Shown piece by piece: positions 52,907 through 61,052 of a DNA stretch of 64,000 bases (position 1 is its first letter; each line of letters opens with the position of its first letter). The notes under the pieces were generated by a model, which was given only the letters and a program-made list of their open reading frames with translations, was not told where the DNA came from and did no database searches. The DNA is taken from positions 1 through 64,000 of the forward strand of contig JAHCKS010000010.1 of the NCBI GenBank assembly GCA_026125665.1, in the 5' to 3' direction. Origin of the DNA: Rubrivivax sp. Lineage in GTDB: Bacteria; Pseudomonadota; Gammaproteobacteria; Burkholderiales; Burkholderiaceae_C. A program made the position numbers and the translations under genes.

Positions 52907-54508
52907 ATGGCCACCAACGCGATCGACGGTCTGCCGACCTACGGCGCCGTCTATGTCGTCTCCGACCTGCACCTCGGCGGCTTCGAGGAGGAGCGCGGAC
53001 GCAACTACCGCATCTTCCGCGCCAGGGAGGCGCGCGCGCTGGAGTGGCTGATCGACCAGGGGCTGGCGAAGGAGAGCGTCAGTGGCCGCCGTTGCCTGGT
53101 GCTCAACGGCGACATCGTCGACTTCCTGGCTCACCGCACGCCACGCTACTTCGACTGGGCGCACGCGGTGGACAAGCTGAACGACGCGATCGGCGACAAG
53201 GAACAGGCCATCGTCTGGCAGGCGCTGCGCCGTTTCGTCACCGAGGACATCGGCGACCTCGTGATCGTGCTCGGCAACCACGACGTCGAGCTGGCCCTGC
53301 CCGAGCCGCAGCAGGTGCTGCTGCACTATCTCACCCAGGGCCGGCTCGACCTGCGCGGCCGCATCCACTTCGCGCTCGACGGCGCCGGTTTCGCCTGCCG
53401 CGTGGCCGGCCCGGGCGGCGGCAAACGCGTGCTGTGCCTGCACGGCAACGAGGCCGACCCCTGGAACGCGATCGACTACGGGCGGCTGTCGCTCATTCGC
53501 CGGGCGCTGGCCCGCGGCAGCATGGATCGCAACGCCCTGGTGCTCGACAACTGGATCCCCAACGCCGGCACCCAGCTCGTCATCGAGTACCTCAACGGCC
53601 AGAAGCGCAAGTACCAGTGGATCGACCTCCTCAAGCCCGAGGAGGAGGCCGTCGGGATGATCACCGCGGCCCTGTGCAACCTGCCGGCAGTGCGCACGTT
53701 CGCCGAGACGATGGCCCAGCAGTCGCGCACCAGGAAGCAGCTGGCCGACGGCTTCATGGCCGGCACGCACGTGCAACCCTCGACCGCCGCGGACGCCGCC
53801 GCGGCGGTTGCCGTGGCCGACCCGCCGCTGCCCGTGCCGACGGCCGTGGCCCGCGCCATCGACGCGCTGGGCAGCGGCCAGACCCCCGAGGACCTGGTGC
53901 GCGAGCCGGACGACGCGTACCTGATGGGCAAGATCGAGCTCGCCGCGCGCACGTTGCAGCTCAAGGCCTGGCCGAGCTCGCTGCGCGAGGTGCTGGCCTC
54001 GACGCTCGCCGACGACCGCAGCTTCGAGTTCAGCGAGACCGACGCCACGTTCCGCGAGCTCGACAACCTGGTGGGCCCCGACCCGGACTTCCTCGTCGCC
54101 GGCCACACGCACCTGCACCGCGCCTGCGAACGCAAGCGCTTCCCCGGCAAGTACTACTTCAACTCGGGCACCTGGATCCAGATCCTGTCGATCCCGAAGG
54201 AACTGCTGGCACCCGATCTCTACCCGTTCCTCAAGGAGCGCCTGGAGGACGGCAGCATCGACAGGCTCGAGCAGGCGATCCACACGCCGCGCGGCGAGTT
54301 CTCGCTGCTGCGCACGCGGCGCACCGTCGTCTGCATTGCGCCCGGCGCCGGCGGCACGGTGCGAGGCGAGCTGCGCACGGTCGAAGAGGCCGCCGTCCCC
54401 GCCAAGGGCACGGCCGCGGCGGGCAGGAAGGCGGGCGCGACGCCGGCCGGCTGGAAGCTCGTCCCCGTCGGCGGCTCCACCTTCCCTTCCGAAGGAGGTG
54501 CCGAGTGA
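52907..54508 (+). CDS. Calcineurin-like metallophosphoesterase
   Basis: A 533-residue phosphoesterase with all five metal-binding blocks: VVSDLHLGG (Asp20, His22), LVLNGDIVDFL (Asp69), VLGNHDVEL (Asn125-His126), VLCLHGNEADPW (His179) and VAGHTHLHRACE (His400/402). A helical insertion of about 200 residues separates the last two. The nearest known fold is UDP-diacylglucosamine-hydrolase-like, but the insert and C-terminal extension are different. The ATG at 52907 follows GGGAGG. Its TGA overlaps the GTG of the CHAT protease gene, so the two proteins are made together, a layout suggesting a partner or effector-regulator pair. Confidence 0.9.
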   Translation: MATNAIDGLPTYGAVYVVSDLHLGGFEEERGRNYRIFRAREARALEWLIDQGLAKESVSGRRCLVLNGDIVDFLAHRTPRYFDWAHAVDKLNDAIGDKEQAIVWQALRRFVTEDIGDLVIVLGNHDVELALPEPQQVLLHYLTQGRLDLRGRIHFALDGAGFACRVAGPGGGKRVLCLHGNEADPWNAIDYGRLSLIRRALARGSMDRNALVLDNWIPNAGTQLVIEYLNGQKRKYQWIDLLKPEEEAVGMITAALCNLPAVRTFAETMAQQSRTRKQLADGFMAGTHVQPSTAADAAAAVAVADPPLPVPTAVARAIDALGSGQTPEDLVREPDDAYLMGKIELAARTLQLKAWPSSLREVLASTLADDRSFEFSETDATFRELDNLVGPDPDFLVAGHTHLHRACERKRFPGKYYFNSGTWIQILSIPKELLAPDLYPFLKERLEDGSIDRLEQAIHTPRGEFSLLRTRRTVVCIAPGAGGTVRGELRTVEEAAVPAKGTAAAGRKAGATPAGWKLVPVGGSTFPSEGGAE

Positions 54509-56652
54509 GCACGATCGCGCCGCGCAAGGTGAGCCTGCGCTTCCTGCGCGAGGGGCCCACGCACAACCATCTGCTGTCGCCGCTGACGCCCTATCTCGCC
54601 ACCGTCGGCCGCAACGACGCCGTGACGGTGCGCATGCCCTACGAACACCGTCGGCTGCTGCGCGACCTGGCGGCGCTTCGCTACGGCGCGGACGCCACGC
54701 AAGGGCCCGACGCAGCACGCATCAAGGCGCCGGAGCGCCGCCTGATCGCCGACGACGTGAGCGCGATCTTCGAGTCCATTCCGGGCCTCGGCGCCGAGAT
54801 CGGGACAGCGCAGGCGTGCCACCCGGGCCTGGTCCACCTCGAGCTGGTGTTCTCGGCGGCCGAGCTGTCGATGCTGCCCTTCGAGCTGGCCACCTCGCCG
54901 CGCGGCTTCCCCGGCGAAGGCTTGCCGCTCTCGGTGCAGGTGAGCACGCCGATCACGATCACGCGCAGCGTGCCCTCGGCGCCCGGGCGGGACCGCAAGT
55001 GGAACCTGAGGCCGCGCATCCTCTTCGCCTGGGCCTCTCCCCCCGGGCTGCCGCGGGTGCCGCACGAGGCACACCTGGCGGCGCTGGTCAAGGCGCTGCA
55101 GGCCTGGACCGGGCCGCTGCACGAACTGCCCGGCGGCGACGCCGATCGCGCCGCCGCGCTGGGCCGGTACCTCGTCGTGCTGCCCCAGGCCACGCGCCGC
55201 CAGATCGAACGGCTCTGCCGCGAAGACACCTTCACGCATGTGCACCTGCTCGCCCATGGCGCCACGGTGGACGATGCGGCCGAAGCGCAATACGCGCTGG
55301 CCCTGCACGCGGCGGGCGGCCGCGGCACCGAACTGGTGGGCGCCGAGCGGCTGCAGGCGGCGCTGCGCCTGCCGCTCGAGCGCAGCGCCGGCGAGAGAAG
55401 CCTGTCGCATCCGCTGGTCGTGAGCCTGGCCACGTGCGACTCGGGCAACCTGTCGCAGGTGGTGACGCCGGGCATGAGCCTGGCGCACGCCATCCATGCC
55501 GCCGGCGTGCCGCTGGTGGTGGGGTCGCTCTTCCCGATCACCTATGGCGGCTCCGTCGCGCTGGCCGAGGGCCTCTACGAAGGCCTGCTCGGTGGCAAGG
55601 ACCCGCGCTGGGTCCTGTACGAGACGCGGCACCGGCTGTTCCGACGCGACGAGCGCACCCATGACTGGGCGAGCATGGTCGCCTACGCCTCCCTTCCCGA
55701 CGACATCGGCGACCAGGCGACCGACGTCCGATACCTCGCCGCCTGCGATCTGATCGATGCGCGCATCCGGCTGGCCACCTTGCTGGCGAGGCGGCTCGAA
55801 CGACCGGGCGCGGGCTCCGAGGGCGGCGCGACCGCAGCGGGTGAACATCTGGCCAGCTTCGATGCGCAGGACAAGGCGATCCGCGACGCCGAGAGCAAGC
55901 TTCCCGACCAGCGGGCCTACCTCATCGAAGGCCACGGCATGCGCGCCAGTGCCGAGAAGAAGAGGTCACGTGTGCTGTTCGATGCAGCCATGGCACTGTC
56001 GCCGGCCGGCTCCCCGACACCCGGGCCAGGGCGTGCCGCCGCGCGGCCGAGGCAGAGCAGCCCGGGTGAAAGTGCCGCGCAGGCCAGCCTCCTCCAACGC
56101 TCCGTCGAGGCGTTGCGCAACGCCCAGGGCATCTACCGGCGCACGGCGCAGATCCCGCCGTGGGTGGTGCAGCGCCCCGTCATCGGTCCGGAGATGCTGC
56201 CCACGCAGCACTGGGTGCTGACGCAGGCGCTCAGCCTCGAGTTCGTGCTGCACCGGACGATGGACGTGACCGACTGGCATGCGGCGGTGAGCAACGCGCA
56301 GATGCTGTTGTCCAGCGGCGAAGTGCTCGCGGGCACGGGCACGTCCGGTGAGGCGGGCGACCCGATCTGGGCGCACGGCTCGTTGATCGAGCTGCACCTG
56401 CTGGCCCATGGGCTCGGGCTGGTGGCGCACGCCGATGCGAAGGCCCGCCAGCATCTCAAGGCCTTCATCGACGCCACTCGCCACAGCCCCGTGCCCTTCT
56501 TCCGCAGCTCCACCATCGCCCAGCTCAAGCGCTACACGGAGTGGTGGTTCGACCCCGCGTTTGCGCGGGCCTGCGGACTGCCGAGCGAAGACAAGAAGGC
56601 GCGCCTGGTCCGGGCGCTCGCCGGCGAGTTGATCGAGTCACTGCAGGCGTAG
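54505..56652 (+). CDS. CHAT-domain (caspase-like) protease
   Basis: A 715-residue protein. After an N-terminal domain of about 170 residues the CHAT core carries the catalytic dyad His251 in VHLLAHGATVDD and Cys311 in VVSLATCDSGNL, followed by SLAHAIHAAGVPLVVGSLFP, the substrate-pocket region typical of CHAT. The remainder (about 430-715) is mostly helical and may be a TPR-like sensor. GTG at 54505 has GAAGGAGGTG upstream and overlaps the metallophosphoesterase stop (GTGA). CHAT proteases act in several bacterial defence and cell-death systems; that role here is inference. Confidence 0.9.
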   Translation: MSTIAPRKVSLRFLREGPTHNHLLSPLTPYLATVGRNDAVTVRMPYEHRRLLRDLAALRYGADATQGPDAARIKAPERRLIADDVSAIFESIPGLGAEIGTAQACHPGLVHLELVFSAAELSMLPFELATSPRGFPGEGLPLSVQVSTPITITRSVPSAPGRDRKWNLRPRILFAWASPPGLPRVPHEAHLAALVKALQAWTGPLHELPGGDADRAAALGRYLVVLPQATRRQIERLCREDTFTHVHLLAHGATVDDAAEAQYALALHAAGGRGTELVGAERLQAALRLPLERSAGERSLSHPLVVSLATCDSGNLSQVVTPGMSLAHAIHAAGVPLVVGSLFPITYGGSVALAEGLYEGLLGGKDPRWVLYETRHRLFRRDERTHDWASMVAYASLPDDIGDQATDVRYLAACDLIDARIRLATLLARRLERPGAGSEGGATAAGEHLASFDAQDKAIRDAESKLPDQRAYLIEGHGMRASAEKKRSRVLFDAAMALSPAGSPTPGPGRAAARPRQSSPGESAAQASLLQRSVEALRNAQGIYRRTAQIPPWVVQRPVIGPEMLPTQHWVLTQALSLEFVLHRTMDVTDWHAAVSNAQMLLSSGEVLAGTGTSGEAGDPIWAHGSLIELHLLAHGLGLVAHADAKARQHLKAFIDATRHSPVPFFRSSTIAQLKRYTEWWFDPAFARACGLPSEDKKARLVRALAGELIESLQA

Positions 56653-56789
56653 CGCCGAGCCGCTGCGGCCCCGACGCGACGCGCCGCCGACCGTTTGGCG
56701 GCGCTGCCGCGGGTCGAACGAGTCGGGAGGGCGCCAGCGTTCGTGTCTTGCCGAGGCGCCCGCCCATCGGCGGCCCGGCCACCCTGTTC

Positions 56790-56818
56790 TTGACACGATC
56801 GACTCATGTGGATATCTT
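56790..56818 (+). promoter_or_regulatory. Sigma-70 promoter of the toxin-antitoxin operon
   Basis: TTGACA (56790-56795) is a perfect -35, followed by exactly 17 bases and TATCTT (56813-56818), a four-of-six -10. Transcription would start near 56825, giving a short leader to the ATG at 56848. The -10 overlaps the operator dyad. Confidence 0.8.
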
Positions 56819-56828
56819 TGAGATATCC
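56810..56828. promoter_or_regulatory. Operator palindrome over the -10 element
   Basis: GGATATC-TTTGA-GATATCC is a perfect 7-bp inverted repeat with a five-base spacer. Its position over the -10 and start point fits autorepression by the antitoxin or the toxin-antitoxin complex. Confidence 0.75.
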
Positions 56829-56847
56829 AGTTTGGGACGATCATGCC

Positions 56848-57135
56848 ATGGCCACTCGCAGCTCCACCGATCAGATCGCGTTCCGCTACCGCCCGGCAGA
56901 CAGCACGACCGGAGTGACCCGCAGCACCGCCAAGCGGCTGGCGGAACGCCTGGGTGTCGATGAGACCCAGGTCATTCATCTCGCGCTGCATGAGATGGCA
57001 GTCAAGCTGCTCCCCCAGTACGAGGCCGACGACGCGCCTCTGACGGCGGCACAGATTCGGCAGATCAAGAAGCGGGCCCCTCAGGGCAAGAAGCAATCGG
57101 TCCGTTCGAGCCTGTTCGAGGTCACACCGGCATGA
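56848..57135 (+). CDS. Antitoxin (ribbon-helix-helix-like)
   Basis: A 95-residue protein. The N-terminal part (TRSSTDQIAFRYRPADSTTG) and the following helices STAKRLAERLGVDETQVIHL and ALHEMAVKLLPQY fit a small DNA-binding antitoxin; the C-terminal basic tail would wrap the toxin. The ATG at 56848 is required because an earlier in-frame ATG (56806) lies inside the promoter. Its TGA overlaps the toxin ATG (ATGA). Family name is not certain. Confidence 0.72.
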   Translation: MATRSSTDQIAFRYRPADSTTGVTRSTAKRLAERLGVDETQVIHLALHEMAVKLLPQYEADDAPLTAAQIRQIKKRAPQGKKQSVRSSLFEVTPA

Positions 57136-57542
57136 CGCCGCGCTGGTGGGCCGAGCCCACCGCCGGCGACATCGTCTGGTGCCACTTCCCCGACGACATC
57201 CATCCACGCCCCAAGCCACGGCCCGCTCTGATCCTGGCCGTGTTCGACGACGACGCGCCGCAGTTCACGGTGCGAGTGGCCTACGGCACGAGCCAGAAGA
57301 CCACCACCCTGCACCGGGGCGAGTTCTCGATCCTGCGCAACCGGAACCCGGCCGCCTACGAGGCCGCGGGCCTCAGCTACGACACGAAGTTCAACCTGCG
57401 CCAAGCCCTCGACCCGCCGTTCACGACCGAGTGGTTCTCGGTGCCGCCGGCCGCGCCGCACGGGCAGACGCCGAAGCTGGGCACCCTGCATCCTTCGCTG
57501 GTGCGCGCTGCCCAGGCGGCGTTTCGGGCTGCTGCCGAGTGA
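57132..57542 (+). CDS. PemK/MazF-like toxin
   Basis: A 136-residue protein. The start AGDIVWCHFPDDIHPRPKPR followed by PALILAVFDD matches the GDIVWVxFP...KxRPALVL opening of PemK/MazF ribonuclease toxins; VRVAYGTSQKTTTLH is the next beta strand region. It would cut mRNA when the antitoxin is lost. Translation is coupled to the antitoxin upstream (ATGA) and to a third gene downstream (GTGA). C-terminal half is longer than classical MazF (about 110 residues). Confidence 0.75.
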   Translation: MTPRWWAEPTAGDIVWCHFPDDIHPRPKPRPALILAVFDDDAPQFTVRVAYGTSQKTTTLHRGEFSILRNRNPAAYEAAGLSYDTKFNLRQALDPPFTTEWFSVPPAAPHGQTPKLGTLHPSLVRAAQAAFRAAAE

Positions 57543-57889
57543 GTCCGAACGAGGCTGCGCCTTCCCCCATCCTGCGTGCGCTGCAAGGGGCACTTGGACG
57601 ATCGTCCGGACGTCCAAGGAGCAAGGCCGACCGGCGTGCCGACGCGTTCTGCGCTGAACGACGGCTGCCGATCGATGCGTTGACGGTTGCGGTCAAGGAC
57701 CTCGGCCCGCTGGCCAACCCGTTGACGCCCGCGACCGCGCAGGCACTGCACGGGGCGAGCACGCCGGCACGCCACGGGCGGCACGACAAGACCCTGCTGG
57801 ACAAGCGTGTGCGCGACACCGGCGTGTGGCACGCCGACAGGCCCACATTGCGCTGGGCCGATGAGGTCTGCGACGCACTGCAGGCCTGA
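57539..57889 (+). CDS. Third gene of the toxin-antitoxin operon, unknown
   Basis: A 116-residue protein starting at a GTG that overlaps the toxin stop. Segments are PSPILRALQGALGRSSGRPR, KADRRADAFCAERRLPIDAL, TVAVKDLGPLANPLTPATAQ and DKTLLDKRVRDTGVWHADRP, then TLRWADEVCDALQA. I recognise no family. The coupling implies it is made in step with the toxin; it could be a chaperone, a second antitoxin, or unrelated cargo. Confidence 0.55.
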   Translation: MSPNEAAPSPILRALQGALGRSSGRPRSKADRRADAFCAERRLPIDALTVAVKDLGPLANPLTPATAQALHGASTPARHGRHDKTLLDKRVRDTGVWHADRPTLRWADEVCDALQA

Positions 57890-58239
57890 GGTCACATCGG
57901 CGCTCGGGCTGCAGCAGATCGACGAACTCGGCGGCGTCCCGCTTCTCCACCCCGAGGCGGATCATCAACTCTGGCCGACCCGAAGAACGCCGCCTCCGAC
58001 CATGCTGCACTCTGGGTTGACCTCGGTCTAACGGTCTAACAGCTCGCCCAGCCTCCCAACTGCGATGGTCCAGCGCTACACGCATCTCGCCGCCGACCAC
58101 CTGGTGCCTTGGGCCGAGCGGCTGACGACGCGGCGTGCAGACCGCGGCACGAATCCGTCACATCAGACGGAAAGCGACAGCGACCCAACGACCTGCGCGC
58201 GCTCGCATCGCGCAAGTCGTTGTGATCAAAGAGGAAACC
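57890..58239. other. Gene-poor stretch left of the attachment core
   Basis: No complete gene. It contains an integrase tail (listed separately) and otherwise scrambled sequence, consistent with a decayed element end. Confidence 0.5.
58041..58139 (+). pseudogene. C-terminal remnant of a tyrosine recombinase
   Basis: Around the ATG at 58065 the frame reads SLPTAMVQRYTHLAADHLVP then WAERL, the standard end of tyrosine integrases including the catalytic Tyr (QRYTH). Upstream the frame is broken by a stop at 58029 and no integrase core is found. The tail points towards the tRNA-Lys core 100 bp away, the usual integrase/att arrangement, so it is the residue of an older element. Confidence 0.65.
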
Positions 58240-58290
58240 TGGTGGGCCCTGTAGGATTCGAACCTACGACCAACGGATTAAGAGTCCGTC
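58240..58290 (-). repeat. Attachment core: 3' half of tRNA-Lys (anticodon CTT)
   Basis: On the minus strand these 51 bases give the anticodon arm (stem ACGGA/TCCGT, loop CTCTTAA), variable region, T arm (GTAGG-TTCGAAT-CCTAC), acceptor 3' strand and CCA of tRNA-Lys(CTT). The sequence beyond 58290 does not match a tRNA D arm or 5' acceptor strand, so this is a 3' fragment, as left by site-specific integration into a tRNA gene. Confidence 0.85.
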
Positions 58291-58454
58291 CAACCGTCGA
58301 AGGGGTCGCAGAGTTCAGATCGGCTGAGACTGCTTGCATACCCCACGTGCGAAATTGTGCCCGTTCTCGCGGGATGCCGTCAAAGTGCCGTGACGCCGTC
58401 CGCATTCGCACCCCTCCAAGTGGAGGTGGCACGACCGTCACAGTCTGAGGCAGG

Positions 58455-59423
58455 CTACAAGGCGCCCAGTGCGTCGCGCATCGCTTGCAGGTCCGGGTGC
58501 ACGTAGCCGTAGGTCGTGGATATCGACGTATGCCCGAGTTGTTGCTGAACAACCTTTAGGTTCGGGACTGCATTTGCGAGGATTGTGGCCGTCGTGTGCC
58601 GAATGCGGTGAGCGCTCAGCCTCGGCATGGAGCTTGGCACGTGAGCACGCAGGCGCCGGAAGAAGCTGTCGAGGTTGTGTGTCCTCATCTCGCGGGTGAC
58701 GAACACGGTCGGGCGCACGCTGAACAGTGGCAGGCAGAACACCTGCCTGCCGGAAAGCTCGGGCCCGACGACGTGCCGCGTGTGCTGTCTGAGACGCTCC
58801 AAGTCCGGCGTCAGTGCCGTTGGCAGTGGAATGCGCCACTCCCGGCGGGTCTTGCTCGTCTCCGATCGCAGGCAGATCGTTTGCTCGTCAAACGAGACAT
58901 CGTTCCAACGCAGTCCGAGGAGCTGTCGCTTGCGCATCCCGGTCAGGTAGAAGGTTCGCAGCACAGCGAGCCAGAACCACTGCGGCGGGATGACTTCGAC
59001 GAGGCGACCTTTGGAATCGCAGCGCCGCTCCGACTCCAGGAATGACAGGAAGGCAAGCATCTCCTTCTTGCTCACGGCTTTGGGGCCAGCCTGCGGTGTG
59101 GGGATGGAAGGCACGTCGCGATACGGGTTGCGCTCCATGCACCCTTGGCGGCAGGCGAAGTTGAACAGCGTCGAGAGGTGCCGCCGCTCGGTGTTGACGC
59201 TGGTGGGTCTCATCCTGCGTCGGCAATCGTCTCGGAAAGAGATCAGGACATCGGCTGTGATCAGCTGAAGCGCCACGGCCTCGGAACATGCTCCTGGGCC
59301 GAGCAAGTGACGGGCAAGATTTGTCGCGCACAGCCGGTAGCGCTTGCAGGTCTCGGGGGCAAGTACCTTGAAACGAAGGTACTCGTCGCAAAGCCTGCCC
59401 AACGTTCGTATGGCCGAGCTCAT
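58455..59423 (-). CDS. Tyrosine recombinase/integrase of the element
   Basis: A 322-residue XerC/D-like recombinase. The N-terminal SAM-like domain starts GRLCDEYLRFKVLAPETCKR; the catalytic domain has Arg164 in TGMRKRQLLGLRW, the His-x-x-Arg motif AHRIRHTTAT (272-275), His298 in QQLGHTSIS, and the nucleophilic Tyr at 307 (TTYGYVHP). All five catalytic positions look intact. It is transcribed toward the tRNA-Lys core 165 bp away. The ATG at 59423 is chosen; the frame stays open upstream with some protein-like character, so a longer N-terminus is possible. Confidence 0.9.
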   Translation of the reverse strand: MSSAIRTLGRLCDEYLRFKVLAPETCKRYRLCATNLARHLLGPGACSEAVALQLITADVLISFRDDCRRRMRPTSVNTERRHLSTLFNFACRQGCMERNPYRDVPSIPTPQAGPKAVSKKEMLAFLSFLESERRCDSKGRLVEVIPPQWFWLAVLRTFYLTGMRKRQLLGLRWNDVSFDEQTICLRSETSKTRREWRIPLPTALTPDLERLRQHTRHVVGPELSGRQVFCLPLFSVRPTVFVTREMRTHNLDSFFRRLRAHVPSSMPRLSAHRIRHTTATILANAVPNLKVVQQQLGHTSISTTYGYVHPDLQAMRDALGAL

Positions 59424-59844
59424 TGGCCGGCACCTCCCAAAGGCGCGGATATCGGCGGAAGGGACGCCAAACTCAAGGGCGCGGACGACTGTTCTTGAGG
59501 CGCGACCTGCATGGGCGAGGCAGTGTGCACGCTTGACGATGCGGCGCCAAGCCATCCACTCTTTGCGAGAGCGGCGGGACCCAGGAGTTGCAGAGCCCGC
59601 TCCGGCGAATATCAGACAACGAAGGACGAGCAAGCGAGGCCCGCCACAGCGGAACGCCCGGCCCGTCATAGGCATCCCAAAGTCGTGGTCACCACCGATG
59701 CCACCGATGGACTGGGAGGAGCAATGCACGGCTGTTCACCGGCAAGGGCGCGGTCGTTCTTGTGGCCGGCGCGTCGATCGCATCTGAAGCGCAATGCCAA
59801 CTCGGCGCGGCCTCGCAAAGCGCGGAGGCGGCTGCCAACGTCCG
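59424..59844. other. Gene-free stretch upstream of the integrase
   Basis: About 420 bp up to the IS5 target duplication. It should carry the integrase promoter. The minus-strand frame continuing from the integrase is open to 59729, but I cannot show that it is translated. No other gene, RNA or repeat is apparent. Confidence 0.4.
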
Positions 59845-59848
59845 CTAG

Positions 59849-61050
59849 GGGAAGCGCTGATCAATGCGTCGGCGACGAGGCTCCACCGCGTGCGGTGGAG
59901 CTCATCTCGATGAACAGAGGCCTTGGAGGCCGACGACGCGTGATTTGAAGGCCCACGGCAGCTCGCTCTTCAAGCTGCGGACGCACCAACGCTCACGGGC
60001 GCCAATCGCCGCCTGGCGATGTAGAGGTTCGCGAGCGCCGCATGCACCTTCGCGCGGGCCGCGTTCTTCGCAAGGCCGCGGTAGCTGACCTTGCGGTAGC
60101 CGAACAGGTTCTTGATGACGTGGTACGGATGCTCGACGCGCGCACGAACGCGCGCCTTGATGCGCTCGCAGATCTGCGTCAGCGCCTTCACCGGCCCTTC
60201 CGCCATGCCGCGCACCGTCCCGGGCTTCATGGCGATGTTCCACTTGATGTCCTTGCGCAGCTTGTCCTCACGCTGGGCTTGCGTGATCTCCTCGCGCTTG
60301 TGCAGTCCGGTGTAGCCGCTGTCGGCGCCCACCGTCGTCTCCTGCCCGTGCAGCAGCTCGTGCGCGTGCGCGACGTCGGATTCATTGGCGGCCGTGCAGA
60401 CCACGCTATGGACCAGGCCCGAGTCGGCATCGACACCCGTGTGCATCTTCATGCCGAAGTGCCATTCGTTGCCCTTCTTGGTCTGGTGCATCTCGGGATC
60501 GCGCTCGCCCTTGCTGTTCTTCGTCGAGCTTGGCGCGGCGATGATCGTCGCGTCCACGACCGTGCCCTGCCGCATCAGCAGCCCTCGCTCGGTGAGATGC
60601 GCGTTGACCTCCGCGAGGATCGCCGCACCGAGTTCGTGCTCCTCGAGCAGGCGGCGGAACTTCAACAACGTCGTTGCGTCCGGCACGTCCTGCTGCGACA
60701 GGTCGATGCCCGCGAACTCGCGCATGGCCTGGCTGTCGTACAGCGCATCCTCCAGCGCCTCGTCGGCCAGCGTGTACCACTGCTGCAGGAAGTACATGCG
60801 CAGCATCTTCGACAGCCCGACCGGCGGCCGGCCGACCTTGCCGCTCTTCGGATAGTGTGGCTCGATGAGCGCCTCCAGCCGCGCCCACGGCACGACCGTC
60901 TCCATGTCCGCGAGGAACTTCTCGCGTCGCGTCTGGCGCTTCTTGCCCGCGAACTCCGCGCTGGCAAAGCTCGTCTGCTTCATGCAAGCATCTTGACCGC
61001 CCCGCGCGCCCTCGGCCATCGAGGTCTGCCCGGATAAATCAGCGCTTCCC
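59849..61050 (-). mobile_element. IS5-family insertion sequence
   Basis: About 1.2 kb bounded by 13-bp inverted repeats: GGGAAGCGCTGAT at 59849-59861 and its complement at 61038-61050. The left flank is CTAG; the right flank would also read CTAG if the IS630 element inserted there is removed, giving a 4-bp (or 3-bp TAG) target duplication. It contains one intact transposase gene. Confidence 0.88.
59970..60983 (-). CDS. IS5-family DDE transposase
   Basis: A 337-residue transposase starting MKQTSFASAEFAGKKRQTRR. DDE residues are Asp144 (TVVDATIIAAPSSTKN), Asp221 (VGADSGYTG) and Glu284 (VEHPYHVIKNLFGYRK), the last in the family Y-2-R-3-E-6-K-like signature. All are intact, so the element may be active. 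The ATG at 60983 is used; the frame is open to 61019 but that extra part crosses towards the element end. Confidence 0.93.
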   Translation of the reverse strand: MKQTSFASAEFAGKKRQTRREKFLADMETVVPWARLEALIEPHYPKSGKVGRPPVGLSKMLRMYFLQQWYTLADEALEDALYDSQAMREFAGIDLSQQDVPDATTLLKFRRLLEEHELGAAILAEVNAHLTERGLLMRQGTVVDATIIAAPSSTKNSKGERDPEMHQTKKGNEWHFGMKMHTGVDADSGLVHSVVCTAANESDVAHAHELLHGQETTVGADSGYTGLHKREEITQAQREDKLRKDIKWNIAMKPGTVRGMAEGPVKALTQICERIKARVRARVEHPYHVIKNLFGYRKVSYRGLAKNAARAKVHAALANLYIARRRLAPVSVGASAA

Positions 61051-61052
61051 TA

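Larger units (their letters stand above)
56653..56847 (+). other. Toxin-antitoxin leader region
   Basis: About 195 bp between the CHAT gene and the antitoxin gene. It holds a near-consensus promoter at 56790-56818 and an operator dyad, listed separately. The first part is GC-rich with no gene. Confidence 0.5.

Noticed and set aside
52018-54504. In-frame upstream extension of the CHAT protein to 1544 residues
   Set aside because: The extension overlaps two real genes in another frame; the ribosome site and overlap at 54505 mark the true start.
51341-54718. 1125-residue frame antisense to MmgE/PrpD and the metallophosphoesterase
   Set aside because: Spans two well-supported genes on the plus strand and has no family motif.
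56806-56847. Earlier antitoxin start at 56806
   Set aside because: This ATG lies inside the promoter and operator, upstream of the inferred transcription start.
58240-58315. A complete tRNA-Lys gene
   Set aside because: Only the 3' half matches; the D arm and 5' acceptor strand are absent beyond 58290.
58065-58448. A 127-residue protein containing GPVGFEPTTNGLRVR
   Set aside because: That part is merely translation of the tRNA-Lys 3' end; only the first 25 or so residues are a real integrase remnant.
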